From contig CALWDM010000025.1 of assembly GCA_944376695.1 (NCBI GenBank), positions 1 through 39,065 of the forward strand: 39,065 nucleotides of DNA, read 5' to 3'. The notes under the pieces were generated by a model. It had not been told where the DNA came from. It ran no database searches and saw nothing but the letters and a program-made list of their open reading frames with translations. Below are positions 17,242 through 25,413 of this stretch, in pieces; the stretch's first letter is position 1, and every line of letters starts with the position of its first letter. Made by a program: the position numbers and the translations under genes. The DNA comes from an uncultured Mediterraneibacter sp. GTDB taxonomy: Bacteria; Bacillota; Clostridia; Lachnospirales; Lachnospiraceae.

Positions 17242-19096
17242 AGTATTCTCCTTTTTCTGAAATATTCTGTTTGTCAGTTCTTTGATCTGTTTCTCCTGCA
17301 AGAGAGTCAGAGCTCTCAGCGCCGGCAGGCGTCCACGGGAGGAGGATGCGGGCCGTGAGACCTCCGTCCTCCCGGTTCAGGTAGGTCAGCCCGGATGAGT
17401 TTTTAAAGTGAAGACGCAGACGCTCATCCACATTGCGTATGCCAAATCCGCTGGATACCTTCAGGGTGTTTGGCTTGTGGGCGAGATGCAGGTTGAGCTG
17501 TTCCGCATCACCATTCACACCGTTGTCGCTGACAGTGATCGTGCACTGGAAGCGGTCATGGTACGCCCGGATGACAATCTTCAGATTCTCTCCGGGGGGC
17601 GGGGAGGCATGCCTGACCGAATTCTCTACGAGAGGCTGGAGTGTGAATTTTGGGATCATGATCCGCGTGCCTTCCTCCACCTGGCATATAAGTTCCGGAC
17701 TGCTGCGGTGCCGGAGCTGGTATATGGAGACAAAATCCTGTATATTTTTTAATTCCTGAGAGATATCTACCATATTATCTGCATCGGTAATGCTGTACCG
17801 CATAAGCCGGGCGATGGAATCTACAATGCCGGCGATATCGTCACAGCTGCGCGACAGAGCGAGCCAGTTGACCATGTCCATGGCATTGAAGATGAAATGG
17901 GGATTGATCTGTGCCTGAAGCGCTTTTAACTGGGAACGGCGTTCATTTTCGTTCTGTATCTGTATATCCCTGATCAGCCGGTTCGTCTTGACAATGAGCT
18001 GTTCAAAACTTCGTTCGAGAGTCGCGATCTCTTTTTCCCGGGAAGCGGGCAGGGTCGCCGGATCAAAGGTTCTCGTGTCGTCGACCTTTCCGATCGCCTG
18101 TGCGAGCCGGATGAGTGGGCGGCTGATCTCATTTGTGACAAAAAAGATCACGATCAGCACCACGATGGTGATCCCGAAGAAGATCAGGGAATAGGTATGC
18201 ATGATCGGCATGATCCCTGCGATGATATCGCTCTCTGGCGTCAGGAAGAGAAACGAAAGCCCGTACTGGATATCCCGGTGGCTGATCAGGTATTTCCCGC
18301 TTCCGGAGGTACTCGGGAGGAGGTCAGCGCTCTCCCCGGAAAATTGTGATACAGCCGAGATGTATGTTTCCCGGGGGATATCCTTGTTGCTGCAGTACAG
18401 GAGCTGTTCGCCCTTGTACAAAAGTGCATAGCCGCTGTTGTCCGTGACAGAGACGTTTCCAAATACCTGATCGAGCTGGTCCAGAGAGACGCTCACGACC
18501 ATTACTGCAGTGCCCTCGGGAAGATTGGGGCCGAGATAGTAGGTGTTGTTGAGCCTTCTGGAAAAGCAGAACTCATCTGTCCCCTCATTGATAAACGCAC
18601 ATGTGATATTCTGTACAGTGTCGTTGAACCAGTCCTCCTCCTTTACATTCGTATTGGAAAAGACCATATTGGATGCGGCGTAAGGGTTCGTGTCCAGCGT
18701 ATAGGGCTCGAAAAGGGTTGAGATAGGGATGTTGTCCGAGAGGAACAGCGTGTTCTTATAATAGTAGCTGCTGTCTATGGCCTGGTGCACTGCGTAGTGG
18801 GAGAACTGGCTCCTGATATTTTCCCTGCTCTGGAGTAAATCCAGCGTATCTTCTCCATCTGTGCTCAGATTTTCCCCGAGCGTCTGGTCGCTGACGAACT
18901 GCACCGCAGTGCGGTAGATAGACGTCAGGAAATTATCCGCCATCTCTTCATTCAGGGTAATGGTGGCCTGCTGTCTGGTCAGCGTCTCCTGATAGGTCGA
19001 ATGGTAGAGATAATAATAGATGCTGGCGTATGACAGAATAAGGATCGCCAGCATGGCGGAGGCGAGCAGAAGAAAGATTTTTTTTCTATACCCCAT
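17219..19096 (-). CDS. YesM-type sensor histidine kinase
   Basis: A 625-residue membrane kinase. An N-terminal TM helix (about residues 7-29) is followed by a 260-residue extracellular sensor, a second TM helix near residues 300-320 and a HAMP-like region. The His_kinase (LytS/YesM) segment has QAQINPHFIFNAMD with His400 as likely phosphoacceptor. The ATPase domain has QPLVENSVRHA, SDNGVNGD and GFGIRNVDERLRLHF. Kinases of this class sense carbohydrate binding at the surface and signal to an AraC-type regulator. Its start overlaps the regulator stop by 11 bp. ATG 19096 follows CCAGGGAGGTGT on the minus strand. Confidence 0.93.
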   Translation of the reverse strand: MGYRKKIFLLLASAMLAILILSYASIYYYLYHSTYQETLTRQQATITLNEEMADNFLTSIYRTAVQFVSDQTLGENLSTDGEDTLDLLQSRENIRSQFSHYAVHQAIDSSYYYKNTLFLSDNIPISTLFEPYTLDTNPYAASNMVFSNTNVKEEDWFNDTVQNITCAFINEGTDEFCFSRRLNNTYYLGPNLPEGTAVMVVSVSLDQLDQVFGNVSVTDNSGYALLYKGEQLLYCSNKDIPRETYISAVSQFSGESADLLPSTSGSGKYLISHRDIQYGLSFLFLTPESDIIAGIMPIMHTYSLIFFGITIVVLIVIFFVTNEISRPLIRLAQAIGKVDDTRTFDPATLPASREKEIATLERSFEQLIVKTNRLIRDIQIQNENERRSQLKALQAQINPHFIFNAMDMVNWLALSRSCDDIAGIVDSIARLMRYSITDADNMVDISQELKNIQDFVSIYQLRHRSSPELICQVEEGTRIMIPKFTLQPLVENSVRHASPPPGENLKIVIRAYHDRFQCTITVSDNGVNGDAEQLNLHLAHKPNTLKVSSGFGIRNVDERLRLHFKNSSGLTYLNREDGGLTARILLPWTPAGAESSDSLAGETDQRTDKQNISEKGEYYGETDDR

Positions 19097-20156
19097 GTAC
19101 ACCTCCCTGGATCGCCAGATTCCGGTATTCGCCCGGAGTCCTTCCCGTCCGTTTTTTAAAGAGTCTGGAAAAATATTTTGCGTCGTTGTAGCCTGACATC
19201 TGCGCAATTTCAGTGATCGAATACTGCAGGTCTGAAAGCAGCGCTTTCGCCCGTTCCATCCTCAGCTCTGTCACGTAGGTGCTCAGGTTGTTGCCGGTGG
19301 CATGTTTGAAAACCGTGCTCAGGTGGGAGAGGGATACATTCATAGAATAAGCCAGACCGGAAAGGTTGAATTCCGGATCCATATAGTGTTTCCTGATATA
19401 ATTGAGAGCAAAGGCGGTGATCGCATCCGCATGGGACGGAGGGGCTTCTGATCTGCTGGTAAGCAGATCATAGTATTTGGTTATGATAAAATCCATTTTG
19501 TGCTGGCGTCCGTCCGTATCCAGAAAAGCATTGATCGTCTCATTGCGCGAGTAGTCCAGCGCTTTGGGACTTACATTGATCTCGGACAGATACTGATAAA
19601 GGTAGTCGATCAGCTGGACGCCGATGGTGTTGCATTCCTCCCCGGACATCAGTTCCTCAAAGAGTGGAGACTGAAAAAACTGATCGATAAAATCGCAGCT
19701 CTCGTTTCTCAGCGCATTTAAGAGGTCGCCCTTCAGACTGCTGTCCCAGGCGAACAGATAAGAATTGCGGTGCTGTTCCTTCTGGGCGTTGAGCTGCACA
19801 AGAAGTTCTGTCAGATGTTCGATCTTATCCCGCGTGATTGGTTTGAGTATGTAATCAATGACTCCGTACTGCAAAGCCTTTCTTGCGTATTCAAATTCTC
19901 CGTGAGCGGTGAGAAGTATCAGACGCATGGATTCCTTTTTGCGGTGGATGATACCGGCCAGATCGATGCCGGTCATGCCGTCCATCTTAATATCGGAAAT
20001 GATCACATCGGGGAGCAGTTTATCTGTGAGTCTGACAGCTTCTTCTCCGGAGGCGGCCGTCCCTACCAGTCTTCCGTCAAAACGGTCCCAGTCAAGCGTG
20101 GAAATCAGGCCTTCAGTAGTGAACTGCTCATCATCGACAAGTAAGATCTTCAGCAT
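19086..20156 (-). CDS. YesN-type response regulator, receiver plus AraC HTH
   Basis: A 356-residue regulator. The receiver domain (1-120) has Asp8/Asp9, phosphoacceptor Asp55 in ISDIKMDG, Thr83 and Lys105 (LKP). A central region of no clear fold follows. The C-terminal AraC-type double HTH (about 255-350) contains LAYSMNVSLSHLSTVFKHAT and ITEIAQMSGYNDAKYFSRLF. It likely activates the divergent transporter operon when phosphorylated by the downstream kinase. ATG 20156 follows CAGGGAGGGATATC; the upstream in-frame extension has no homology. Confidence 0.94.
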   Translation of the reverse strand: MLKILLVDDEQFTTEGLISTLDWDRFDGRLVGTAASGEEAVRLTDKLLPDVIISDIKMDGMTGIDLAGIIHRKKESMRLILLTAHGEFEYARKALQYGVIDYILKPITRDKIEHLTELLVQLNAQKEQHRNSYLFAWDSSLKGDLLNALRNESCDFIDQFFQSPLFEELMSGEECNTIGVQLIDYLYQYLSEINVSPKALDYSRNETINAFLDTDGRQHKMDFIITKYYDLLTSRSEAPPSHADAITAFALNYIRKHYMDPEFNLSGLAYSMNVSLSHLSTVFKHATGNNLSTYVTELRMERAKALLSDLQYSITEIAQMSGYNDAKYFSRLFKKRTGRTPGEYRNLAIQGGVHGV

Positions 20157-20212
20157 TGATATCCCTCCCTGATTTTGACATTCGTAATTTCCTGTGTTCA
20201 GGTATGTCTTAA

Positions 20213-20241
20213 AGTATACTATATTTCTTCTGCCCATACAA
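20213..20241 (-). promoter_or_regulatory. Promoter of the regulator-kinase-fucosidase operon
   Basis: On the minus strand TTGTAT (20236-20241), a 17-bp spacer, then TATACT (20213-20218). It lies 57 bp upstream of the regulator start and divergent from the permease promoter. Confidence 0.6.
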
Positions 20242-20334
20242 ATGTGCCGAAAAAGAAAACACTGAATCTAAAAAATCTCCCCTTCTGACAGAAAACATAC
20301 CGAAATATTTCCACCTCAGTGAAAAAAAATCGCG

Positions 20335-20364
20335 TTGCCGGGAGGCGTTTCCTCTCGCTACAAT
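20335..20364 (+). promoter_or_regulatory. Promoter of the sugar ABC transporter operon
   Basis: TTGCCG (20335-20340), an 18-bp spacer, then TACAAT (20359-20364), 35 bp before the first permease. The divergent interval 20242-20334 is A-rich with CCGAAA words but no operator I can name. Confidence 0.6.
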
Positions 20365-20398
20365 AAATGTGAGAACAATGTCGGGAAGGAGAGGGAAA

Positions 20399-21340
20399 AT
20401 GAAAACAGGCTCAAAAACACCCACTGCCGGAGCCAGGAAAAAGACCCGGTGGTTTTACTTCAGGAAAAATCTCCCGCTGACTGTTATGGCGCTCCCCGCG
20501 CTGATTCTGATGGTATTATTTAAATATCTGCCGTTGTCGGGGATTATACTGGCGTTCAAGCGTTATAACATCCGCGACGGTATCTTCGGAAGCGCGTGGA
20601 ACGGTTTTAAAAACTTTGAATACCTGTTCCGGACAAAGGATGCATGGATCATAACCCGCAACACGATACTTTACAATTTTGCGTTTATCGTTCTGGACCT
20701 GATATTCGCGGTGACGCTGGCAATCATTCTCAATGAGCTCCGGCAGAAGAGGGCGGCGAAGGTGTTCCAGACAATTTTCATGGCGCCGTACTTTATGTCG
20801 TGGGTCGTCGTATCGTTTATCGCATATTCGCTTCTGAGCGTTGACGACGGATTCATTAACAGGGCGCTCGGACTGGAGGTTACATGGTATTCGCAACAGG
20901 CGGCGTGGCCTTTTATCCTGATCATATTCCAGATATGGAAGACGATCGGCTACTCCACAGTCATGTATCTGGGAGCCATCGTCGGGATTTCAGACGACTA
21001 CTATGAGGCTGCGCTGATGGACGGGGCGACAAAGTGGCAGCAGATCAGATACATCACTCTGCCTGCTCTGAGAGGGATGATGATTATTCTGACGATCCTG
21101 GCCATCGGGAGAATATTTTACGCGGATTTCGGGCTGTTCTATCAGCTCCCGAGGAACTCGGGGCCGCTCTTCCCTGTGACTAATGTGATCGATACTTATG
21201 TATTCCGGGCTCTGAAAGAAAACGGAAATATCGGCATGGCGGCGGCGGCGAACTTATATCAGTCGCTGGTAGGTTTTATCCTCGTGGTGACTTCGAATTT
21301 CGCTGTCAGGAAGATTGATAAAGACAGCGCGCTTTTCTGA
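20399..21340 (+). CDS. ABC transporter permease, LplB type
   Basis: A 313-residue inner-membrane permease with six hydrophobic segments. The binding-protein-dependent transport signature (EAA loop) appears as YEAALMDGATKWQQIRYITLPAL. The N-terminal FKYLPLSGIILAFKRYNIRDG and the loop IDTYVFRALKENGNIGMAAAA are typical of the LplB group of oligosaccharide importers. ATG 20399 follows GGGAAGGAGAGGG at 20383-20395. It pairs with the next permease. No ATPase gene is present, as usual for this group, which shares an MsmX-like ATPase encoded elsewhere. Confidence 0.93.
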   Translation: MKTGSKTPTAGARKKTRWFYFRKNLPLTVMALPALILMVLFKYLPLSGIILAFKRYNIRDGIFGSAWNGFKNFEYLFRTKDAWIITRNTILYNFAFIVLDLIFAVTLAIILNELRQKRAAKVFQTIFMAPYFMSWVVVSFIAYSLLSVDDGFINRALGLEVTWYSQQAAWPFILIIFQIWKTIGYSTVMYLGAIVGISDDYYEAALMDGATKWQQIRYITLPALRGMMIILTILAIGRIFYADFGLFYQLPRNSGPLFPVTNVIDTYVFRALKENGNIGMAAAANLYQSLVGFILVVTSNFAVRKIDKDSALF

Positions 21341-21389
21341 GAGTTTTCTGAGAGGAAAAGCAGGATATCGTCACAGGAGGAGACATAAC

Positions 21390-22310
21390 GTGAAAATAAA
21401 AAGAAAAGCGGAAAAAAAACTGGAAAAAAATTTAATCAGCGTCAGGGCGAACACGGTCCTTCTGATCATATTGGGACTCCTTGCACTTGTGTGCGTGCTG
21501 CCAATGATACTTGTAGTCATCGTATCCTTCAGCAGCGAACAGAGCATTTTTGAGAATGGGTACTCGTTCTTTCCCTCGGAGTTCAGCCTTGCGGCGTATG
21601 AGTATTTCCTAAAACTGGGAGATCAGATCTTCCGGTCTTACGGGATCTCTCTGTTTGTCACTGTATTCGGCAGTCTGTTCAGCCTGACGGTGACCGCAAT
21701 GTTTGCCTATGTGTTATCAAGGCCGGACTATCGGTATGGACGCCTTTTTACCCTGCTGCTTTTGTTCACTATGCTGTTCAACGGGGGGCTGGTTCCGGGG
21801 TATATGGTAAACACGCAGCTCCTGGGCCTCAGGGATTCGGTATGGGCGCTGATTTTCCCCATGTCGCTGAACGCGTTTTATGTGGTGGTGCTCAGGACAT
21901 TCTTCAAAAGCATCCCGCTGGAGATCATCGAGGCCGCGCGCATCGATGGAGCGGGTGAGTTCAGGACTTTTGCGAAAGTTGTGCTGCCGCTCTCAAAGCC
22001 GGGGCTCGCTACGATCGGACTGTTTACGGTCATCGCATACTGGAACGACTGGTTTCTTGGTATGCTCTATATGTTTGAGACAAAGAACTATCCGATCCAG
22101 ACGCTCCTCCAGAGTATGCAGAACAGTATGGAGGCACTGTCCCAGTCTTCGTCCAACGCACTGGAGTACGCAGAGATGGCAAAGAATGCCCCCACAGACA
22201 GCGGACGGATGGCTCTGACAGTCATGGTCGTACTGCCGGTCATGCTGGCGTATCCGTTCTTCCAGAAGTATTTTGTGAAAGGTCTGACCGTGGGCGGAGT
22301 AAAAGGCTAG
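21390..22310 (+). CDS. ABC transporter permease, YtcP type, GTG start
   Basis: A 306-residue permease of the CUT1 family. Six hydrophobic segments are visible. The EAA loop reads IIEAARIDGAGEFRTFAKVVLPLSKPG, followed by WNDWFLGMLYMFE, and it ends QKYFVKGLTVGGVKG, the usual YtcP tail. GTG 21390 has AGGAGG at 21375-21380; the open frame upstream overlaps the first permease and is not used. A small hairpin TAAAGC/GCTTTA (about 22335-22350) lies between it and the binding-protein gene. Confidence 0.93.
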   Translation: MKIKRKAEKKLEKNLISVRANTVLLIILGLLALVCVLPMILVVIVSFSSEQSIFENGYSFFPSEFSLAAYEYFLKLGDQIFRSYGISLFVTVFGSLFSLTVTAMFAYVLSRPDYRYGRLFTLLLLFTMLFNGGLVPGYMVNTQLLGLRDSVWALIFPMSLNAFYVVVLRTFFKSIPLEIIEAARIDGAGEFRTFAKVVLPLSKPGLATIGLFTVIAYWNDWFLGMLYMFETKNYPIQTLLQSMQNSMEALSQSSSNALEYAEMAKNAPTDSGRMALTVMVVLPVMLAYPFFQKYFVKGLTVGGVKG

Positions 22311-22386
22311 GGACAGCCGGAAATAATGAGACTGTAAAGCATAAGGCTTTATAGATAGAAATAATTAAACAAAGGAGGATAAGTGA

Positions 22387-23901
22387 ATGAAGAAGAGACT
22401 TGCAGGAATGATGCTGGCAGCGGCAATGTCGGTATCTCTTCTCGCAGGCTGCGGCGGCGGAGGGAATGACACGCCAGCTAACAGCGGAGAGGACGGAGAT
22501 ATCGTCACACTGAAATGGTATATGTCTATCAACCCGGTATATCCTGACACAGAGAAAGTGATCGAAGCGCTGAATGAGTATACAAGGGAAAAAATCGGAG
22601 TGGAAATCGATTATACTGTGATCGCGAATCCGGACTACAAAGAGAAGATGCCGACAATGATCAACTCAGGAGACTATTTTGACATTTGTTTCACAGCAGA
22701 CTGGACGACAAATTACCTTCAGTTTGCGGCAAAGGATGCGTTTTTGGACCTGTCGGAGCTTCTTCCGGAATATGCGGGAGAGACATATGATTTCATCCCG
22801 GAGGAACTCTGGAAGGCTGCCACAGTCGATGGAAAGATTTATGGCGTGCCGTCTTATAAGGAGATGGGCTGGCAGTCCGGTATCTTTGTGAACAGCGATA
22901 TGGCGCAGGAATACGGGATCGACCTGAGTACAGTAAAAACTCTGGAGGACTATACCGCGGTTCTTGCGGCGGTGAAAGAGAAATCTCAGGCAGCAGGCAA
23001 AGAAGTGATCGGTATCAGCGGCCTCGACTTTAATCTGGCAGTGCCTTATGAGAGCCTCACAGGACAGCCGACGCTTCCCGGGGCTTACGCGGTGAGCGAT
23101 TATGGCTATTTCGAAGATCAGGACGGGGTGTTCAACCAGTATGATACTCAGGAGTATATGGATTATTGCACACTTGTACATGACTGGTACAATAACGGCT
23201 ATCTTTCCAGGGATCCTGTGAATTATGACAGTGACACGGCCAACCGGGATAATGACTTTAAGAACGGAAATCTGTTCTCCTACGTGATCTCCTATGCCCC
23301 CGGTGCAGCGGAAGCGGAAGTGGCAAAGACAGGGCATGGAGTGGAGTTCATTCCCCTGATGTCCCCATTATTTGAGACGAAAAACGCTATGGGCGGTCTC
23401 CTGGCTGTATCCGCGGCCTCCGAATATCCGGAGAAAGCGCTGGAGTTCATCAATCTTTTAAATACAGATGAGTATGTCGGTACACTGATCCGCCACGGCA
23501 TCGAAGGAGAGCACTATACGGCAGTGGGAGAAGACAGGGTAGACCGCACGATGGGAGGTACGCTTGACCCTGCGGACAATGGCTATGACTATACATATGG
23601 ATGGCAGTTCGGAACCCCCTTCAACCAGAAATGGGATATCTCTTATCCGGAAAATATCGAGGAACTCTTTACAGAATATAACGACTCTGCAATCACTGCA
23701 CCGCACATTGGATTTACGCTTGACAATATCCCGGTAGAGACTGAGATTGCGGCGATCACCAGTACAGTAGAGGAATACGGGCCGGCGCTTGAATCCGGCA
23801 TGGTAGACCCGAACGAATATATCCCGAAATTCCTCCAGGCGCTCAGTGACAGCGGCGTGGATACTCTGCTCGACGAGGTCAGCGCACAGCTTGGTGAGTG
23901 A
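22387..23901 (+). CDS. Extracellular solute-binding lipoprotein (LplA/YtcQ type)
   Basis: A 504-residue lipoprotein. The signal MKKRLAGMMLAAAMSVSLLAGC has lipobox LLAGC with Cys22 as the lipid anchor, followed by a glycine/serine-rich linker. The body, with LKWYMSINPVYPDTEKVIEA and the C-terminal FLQALSDSGVDTLLDEVSAQ, fits the large oligosaccharide-binding proteins that work with LplB/YtcP permeases. It delivers glycan fragments to the permease pair upstream. AAAGGAGGA at 22371-22379 sets the start. The stop is one base from the sulfatase ATG. Confidence 0.92.
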   Translation: MKKRLAGMMLAAAMSVSLLAGCGGGGNDTPANSGEDGDIVTLKWYMSINPVYPDTEKVIEALNEYTREKIGVEIDYTVIANPDYKEKMPTMINSGDYFDICFTADWTTNYLQFAAKDAFLDLSELLPEYAGETYDFIPEELWKAATVDGKIYGVPSYKEMGWQSGIFVNSDMAQEYGIDLSTVKTLEDYTAVLAAVKEKSQAAGKEVIGISGLDFNLAVPYESLTGQPTLPGAYAVSDYGYFEDQDGVFNQYDTQEYMDYCTLVHDWYNNGYLSRDPVNYDSDTANRDNDFKNGNLFSYVISYAPGAAEAEVAKTGHGVEFIPLMSPLFETKNAMGGLLAVSAASEYPEKALEFINLLNTDEYVGTLIRHGIEGEHYTAVGEDRVDRTMGGTLDPADNGYDYTYGWQFGTPFNQKWDISYPENIEELFTEYNDSAITAPHIGFTLDNIPVETEIAAITSTVEEYGPALESGMVDPNEYIPKFLQALSDSGVDTLLDEVSAQLGE

Positions 23902-23902
23902 C

Positions 23903-25354
23903 ATGAATGGGAAGAAGCCAAATATCCTGTTCGTTCTGACAGATGACCAGGGGCCGTGGGCGATGCGCTGCGCCGGGAATATGGATATCCATACCCCGGT
24001 GCTGGACGCACTGGCACAGAGGGGGGTGCGGTTTGAAAATTTCTTCTGCGCTTCCCCGGTGTGCTCGCCGGCCAGGGCAAGCATCCTGACCGGGCGGATC
24101 CCATCCGCCCACGGGGTGCACGACTGGATAAGGTCGGGAAATCTCGACAGGGAACGCCTGAAAGAGATGGGAAATGATCCTTATTATACAGCGGAGGATA
24201 AACCGATCGGATATCTGGATGGGATGCTTACATATACCGATGTGCTCAGTCAGAACGGATATCGATGTGCTCTGGCAGGGAAATGGCATCTGGGGGACAG
24301 CGTCCGTCCCCAGCACGGGTTTGAAAAATGGTTTACCATAGGCCGCGGAGGCTGTTATTACCGCAGGGCAGATGTCGTGGAAAACGGCAGCGTCTCTTTT
24401 GAGGACAGATATATTACTGATGTGATAACAGAAAAAGCGCTGGAATATCTGGACGACCTGGCTCAGGGAGAAGAGCCGTTCTATTTAAGCGTCCATTACA
24501 CGGCCCCTCATGACCCATGGGATGAGGATCAGCATCCAAAAGAGTATGTAGATTTGTACAGGGACTGCGATTTTACGGCCACGCCTGATCTGCCGGTCCA
24601 CCCATGGCAGATCATGACAGCTCCAAGTGGGACAGGAGAGAGGAGAAAGGATCTCTTAAGAGGATACTACGCTGCGGTTACCGCTATGGACGCCGCTTTT
24701 GGAAGGATTCTGGAAAGGCTGGAAGAGAAGGGGCTGGCGGAGGAGACGATCGTGATCTTCATGGCGGACAACGGAATGAATATGGGGCATCATGGCATCT
24801 GGGGAAAAGGAAACGGAACCTTTCCCTTCAATTTTTATGACACAGCGGTGAAAGTCCCGATGATCGTATCATGGAAGGGGCATTACCCGGAGGGAAAAGT
24901 GACGGACCGGCTTTGCAGCCAGTACGACATTTTCCAGACGCTGATGGATATGACAGGGATTGAGGCAGAATTGCCTGCTGATCTTCCGGGAAAGAGTTTT
25001 GCCGGCGTGTTCCGTGGAGAGGAAGACGGGGACGGCGAGGTTGTCGTATATGATGAATACGGGCCGGCAAGGATGATACGGACAAAAGAATGGAAGTATA
25101 TCCACAGGATTCCCTATGGACCGGATGAGTTGTATCACCTTACAGAGGACGCAGACGAAGAGGTGAATCTGGCGGGGTGCGAAGGATACGGGGAGATCGC
25201 GGCAGAGCTGAAAAAAAGGCTGACGAGCTGGTTCTGGAAATACGCGGATCCTGCCGTGGACGCCGCCCGTGAGGGAGTGACGGGCTTTGGGCAGATGTGC
25301 CGGCCGGGAATTTACTCAGACCGGGAGCACACCTTCTGCGCGATGCCAAAATGA
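23903..25354 (+). CDS. Sulfatase, Cys-type, without signal peptide
   Basis: A 483-residue alkaline-phosphatase-superfamily sulfatase. Asp14/Asp15 (LTDDQG) and the later ADNGMNMGHHG supply the metal ligands. CSPARASILTG carries Cys54, the residue converted to formylglycine; this needs an anaerobic maturase (anSME) that is not in this window. No signal peptide or TM segment is present, so desulfation is expected in the cytoplasm after import. ATG 23903 lies one base after the binding-protein stop with only a weak ribosome binding site, implying translational coupling. The substrate is not readable from sequence; a sulfated fucosylated glycan is inferred from the neighbours. Confidence 0.92.
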   Translation: MNGKKPNILFVLTDDQGPWAMRCAGNMDIHTPVLDALAQRGVRFENFFCASPVCSPARASILTGRIPSAHGVHDWIRSGNLDRERLKEMGNDPYYTAEDKPIGYLDGMLTYTDVLSQNGYRCALAGKWHLGDSVRPQHGFEKWFTIGRGGCYYRRADVVENGSVSFEDRYITDVITEKALEYLDDLAQGEEPFYLSVHYTAPHDPWDEDQHPKEYVDLYRDCDFTATPDLPVHPWQIMTAPSGTGERRKDLLRGYYAAVTAMDAAFGRILERLEEKGLAEETIVIFMADNGMNMGHHGIWGKGNGTFPFNFYDTAVKVPMIVSWKGHYPEGKVTDRLCSQYDIFQTLMDMTGIEAELPADLPGKSFAGVFRGEEDGDGEVVVYDEYGPARMIRTKEWKYIHRIPYGPDELYHLTEDADEEVNLAGCEGYGEIAAELKKRLTSWFWKYADPAVDAAREGVTGFGQMCRPGIYSDREHTFCAMPK

Positions 25355-25413
25355 GAGAGAAACAAAGTTGAATAAAGACGATCAGGGAAAGATGCGGGGA
25401 GGGACATACGAGA

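Noticed and set aside
20242-20334. Operator for the YesN-type regulator in the divergent region
   Set aside because: CACTGA ... TCAGTG and repeated CCGAAA words are present, but the arms are about 60 bp apart and I know no consensus to support a call.
22666-23337. Long minus-strand open frame opposite the binding-protein gene
   Set aside because: It is antisense to a clear lipoprotein gene, is rich in His, Ile and Cys with no recognisable motif, and has no ribosome binding site; it is a shadow of codon bias.
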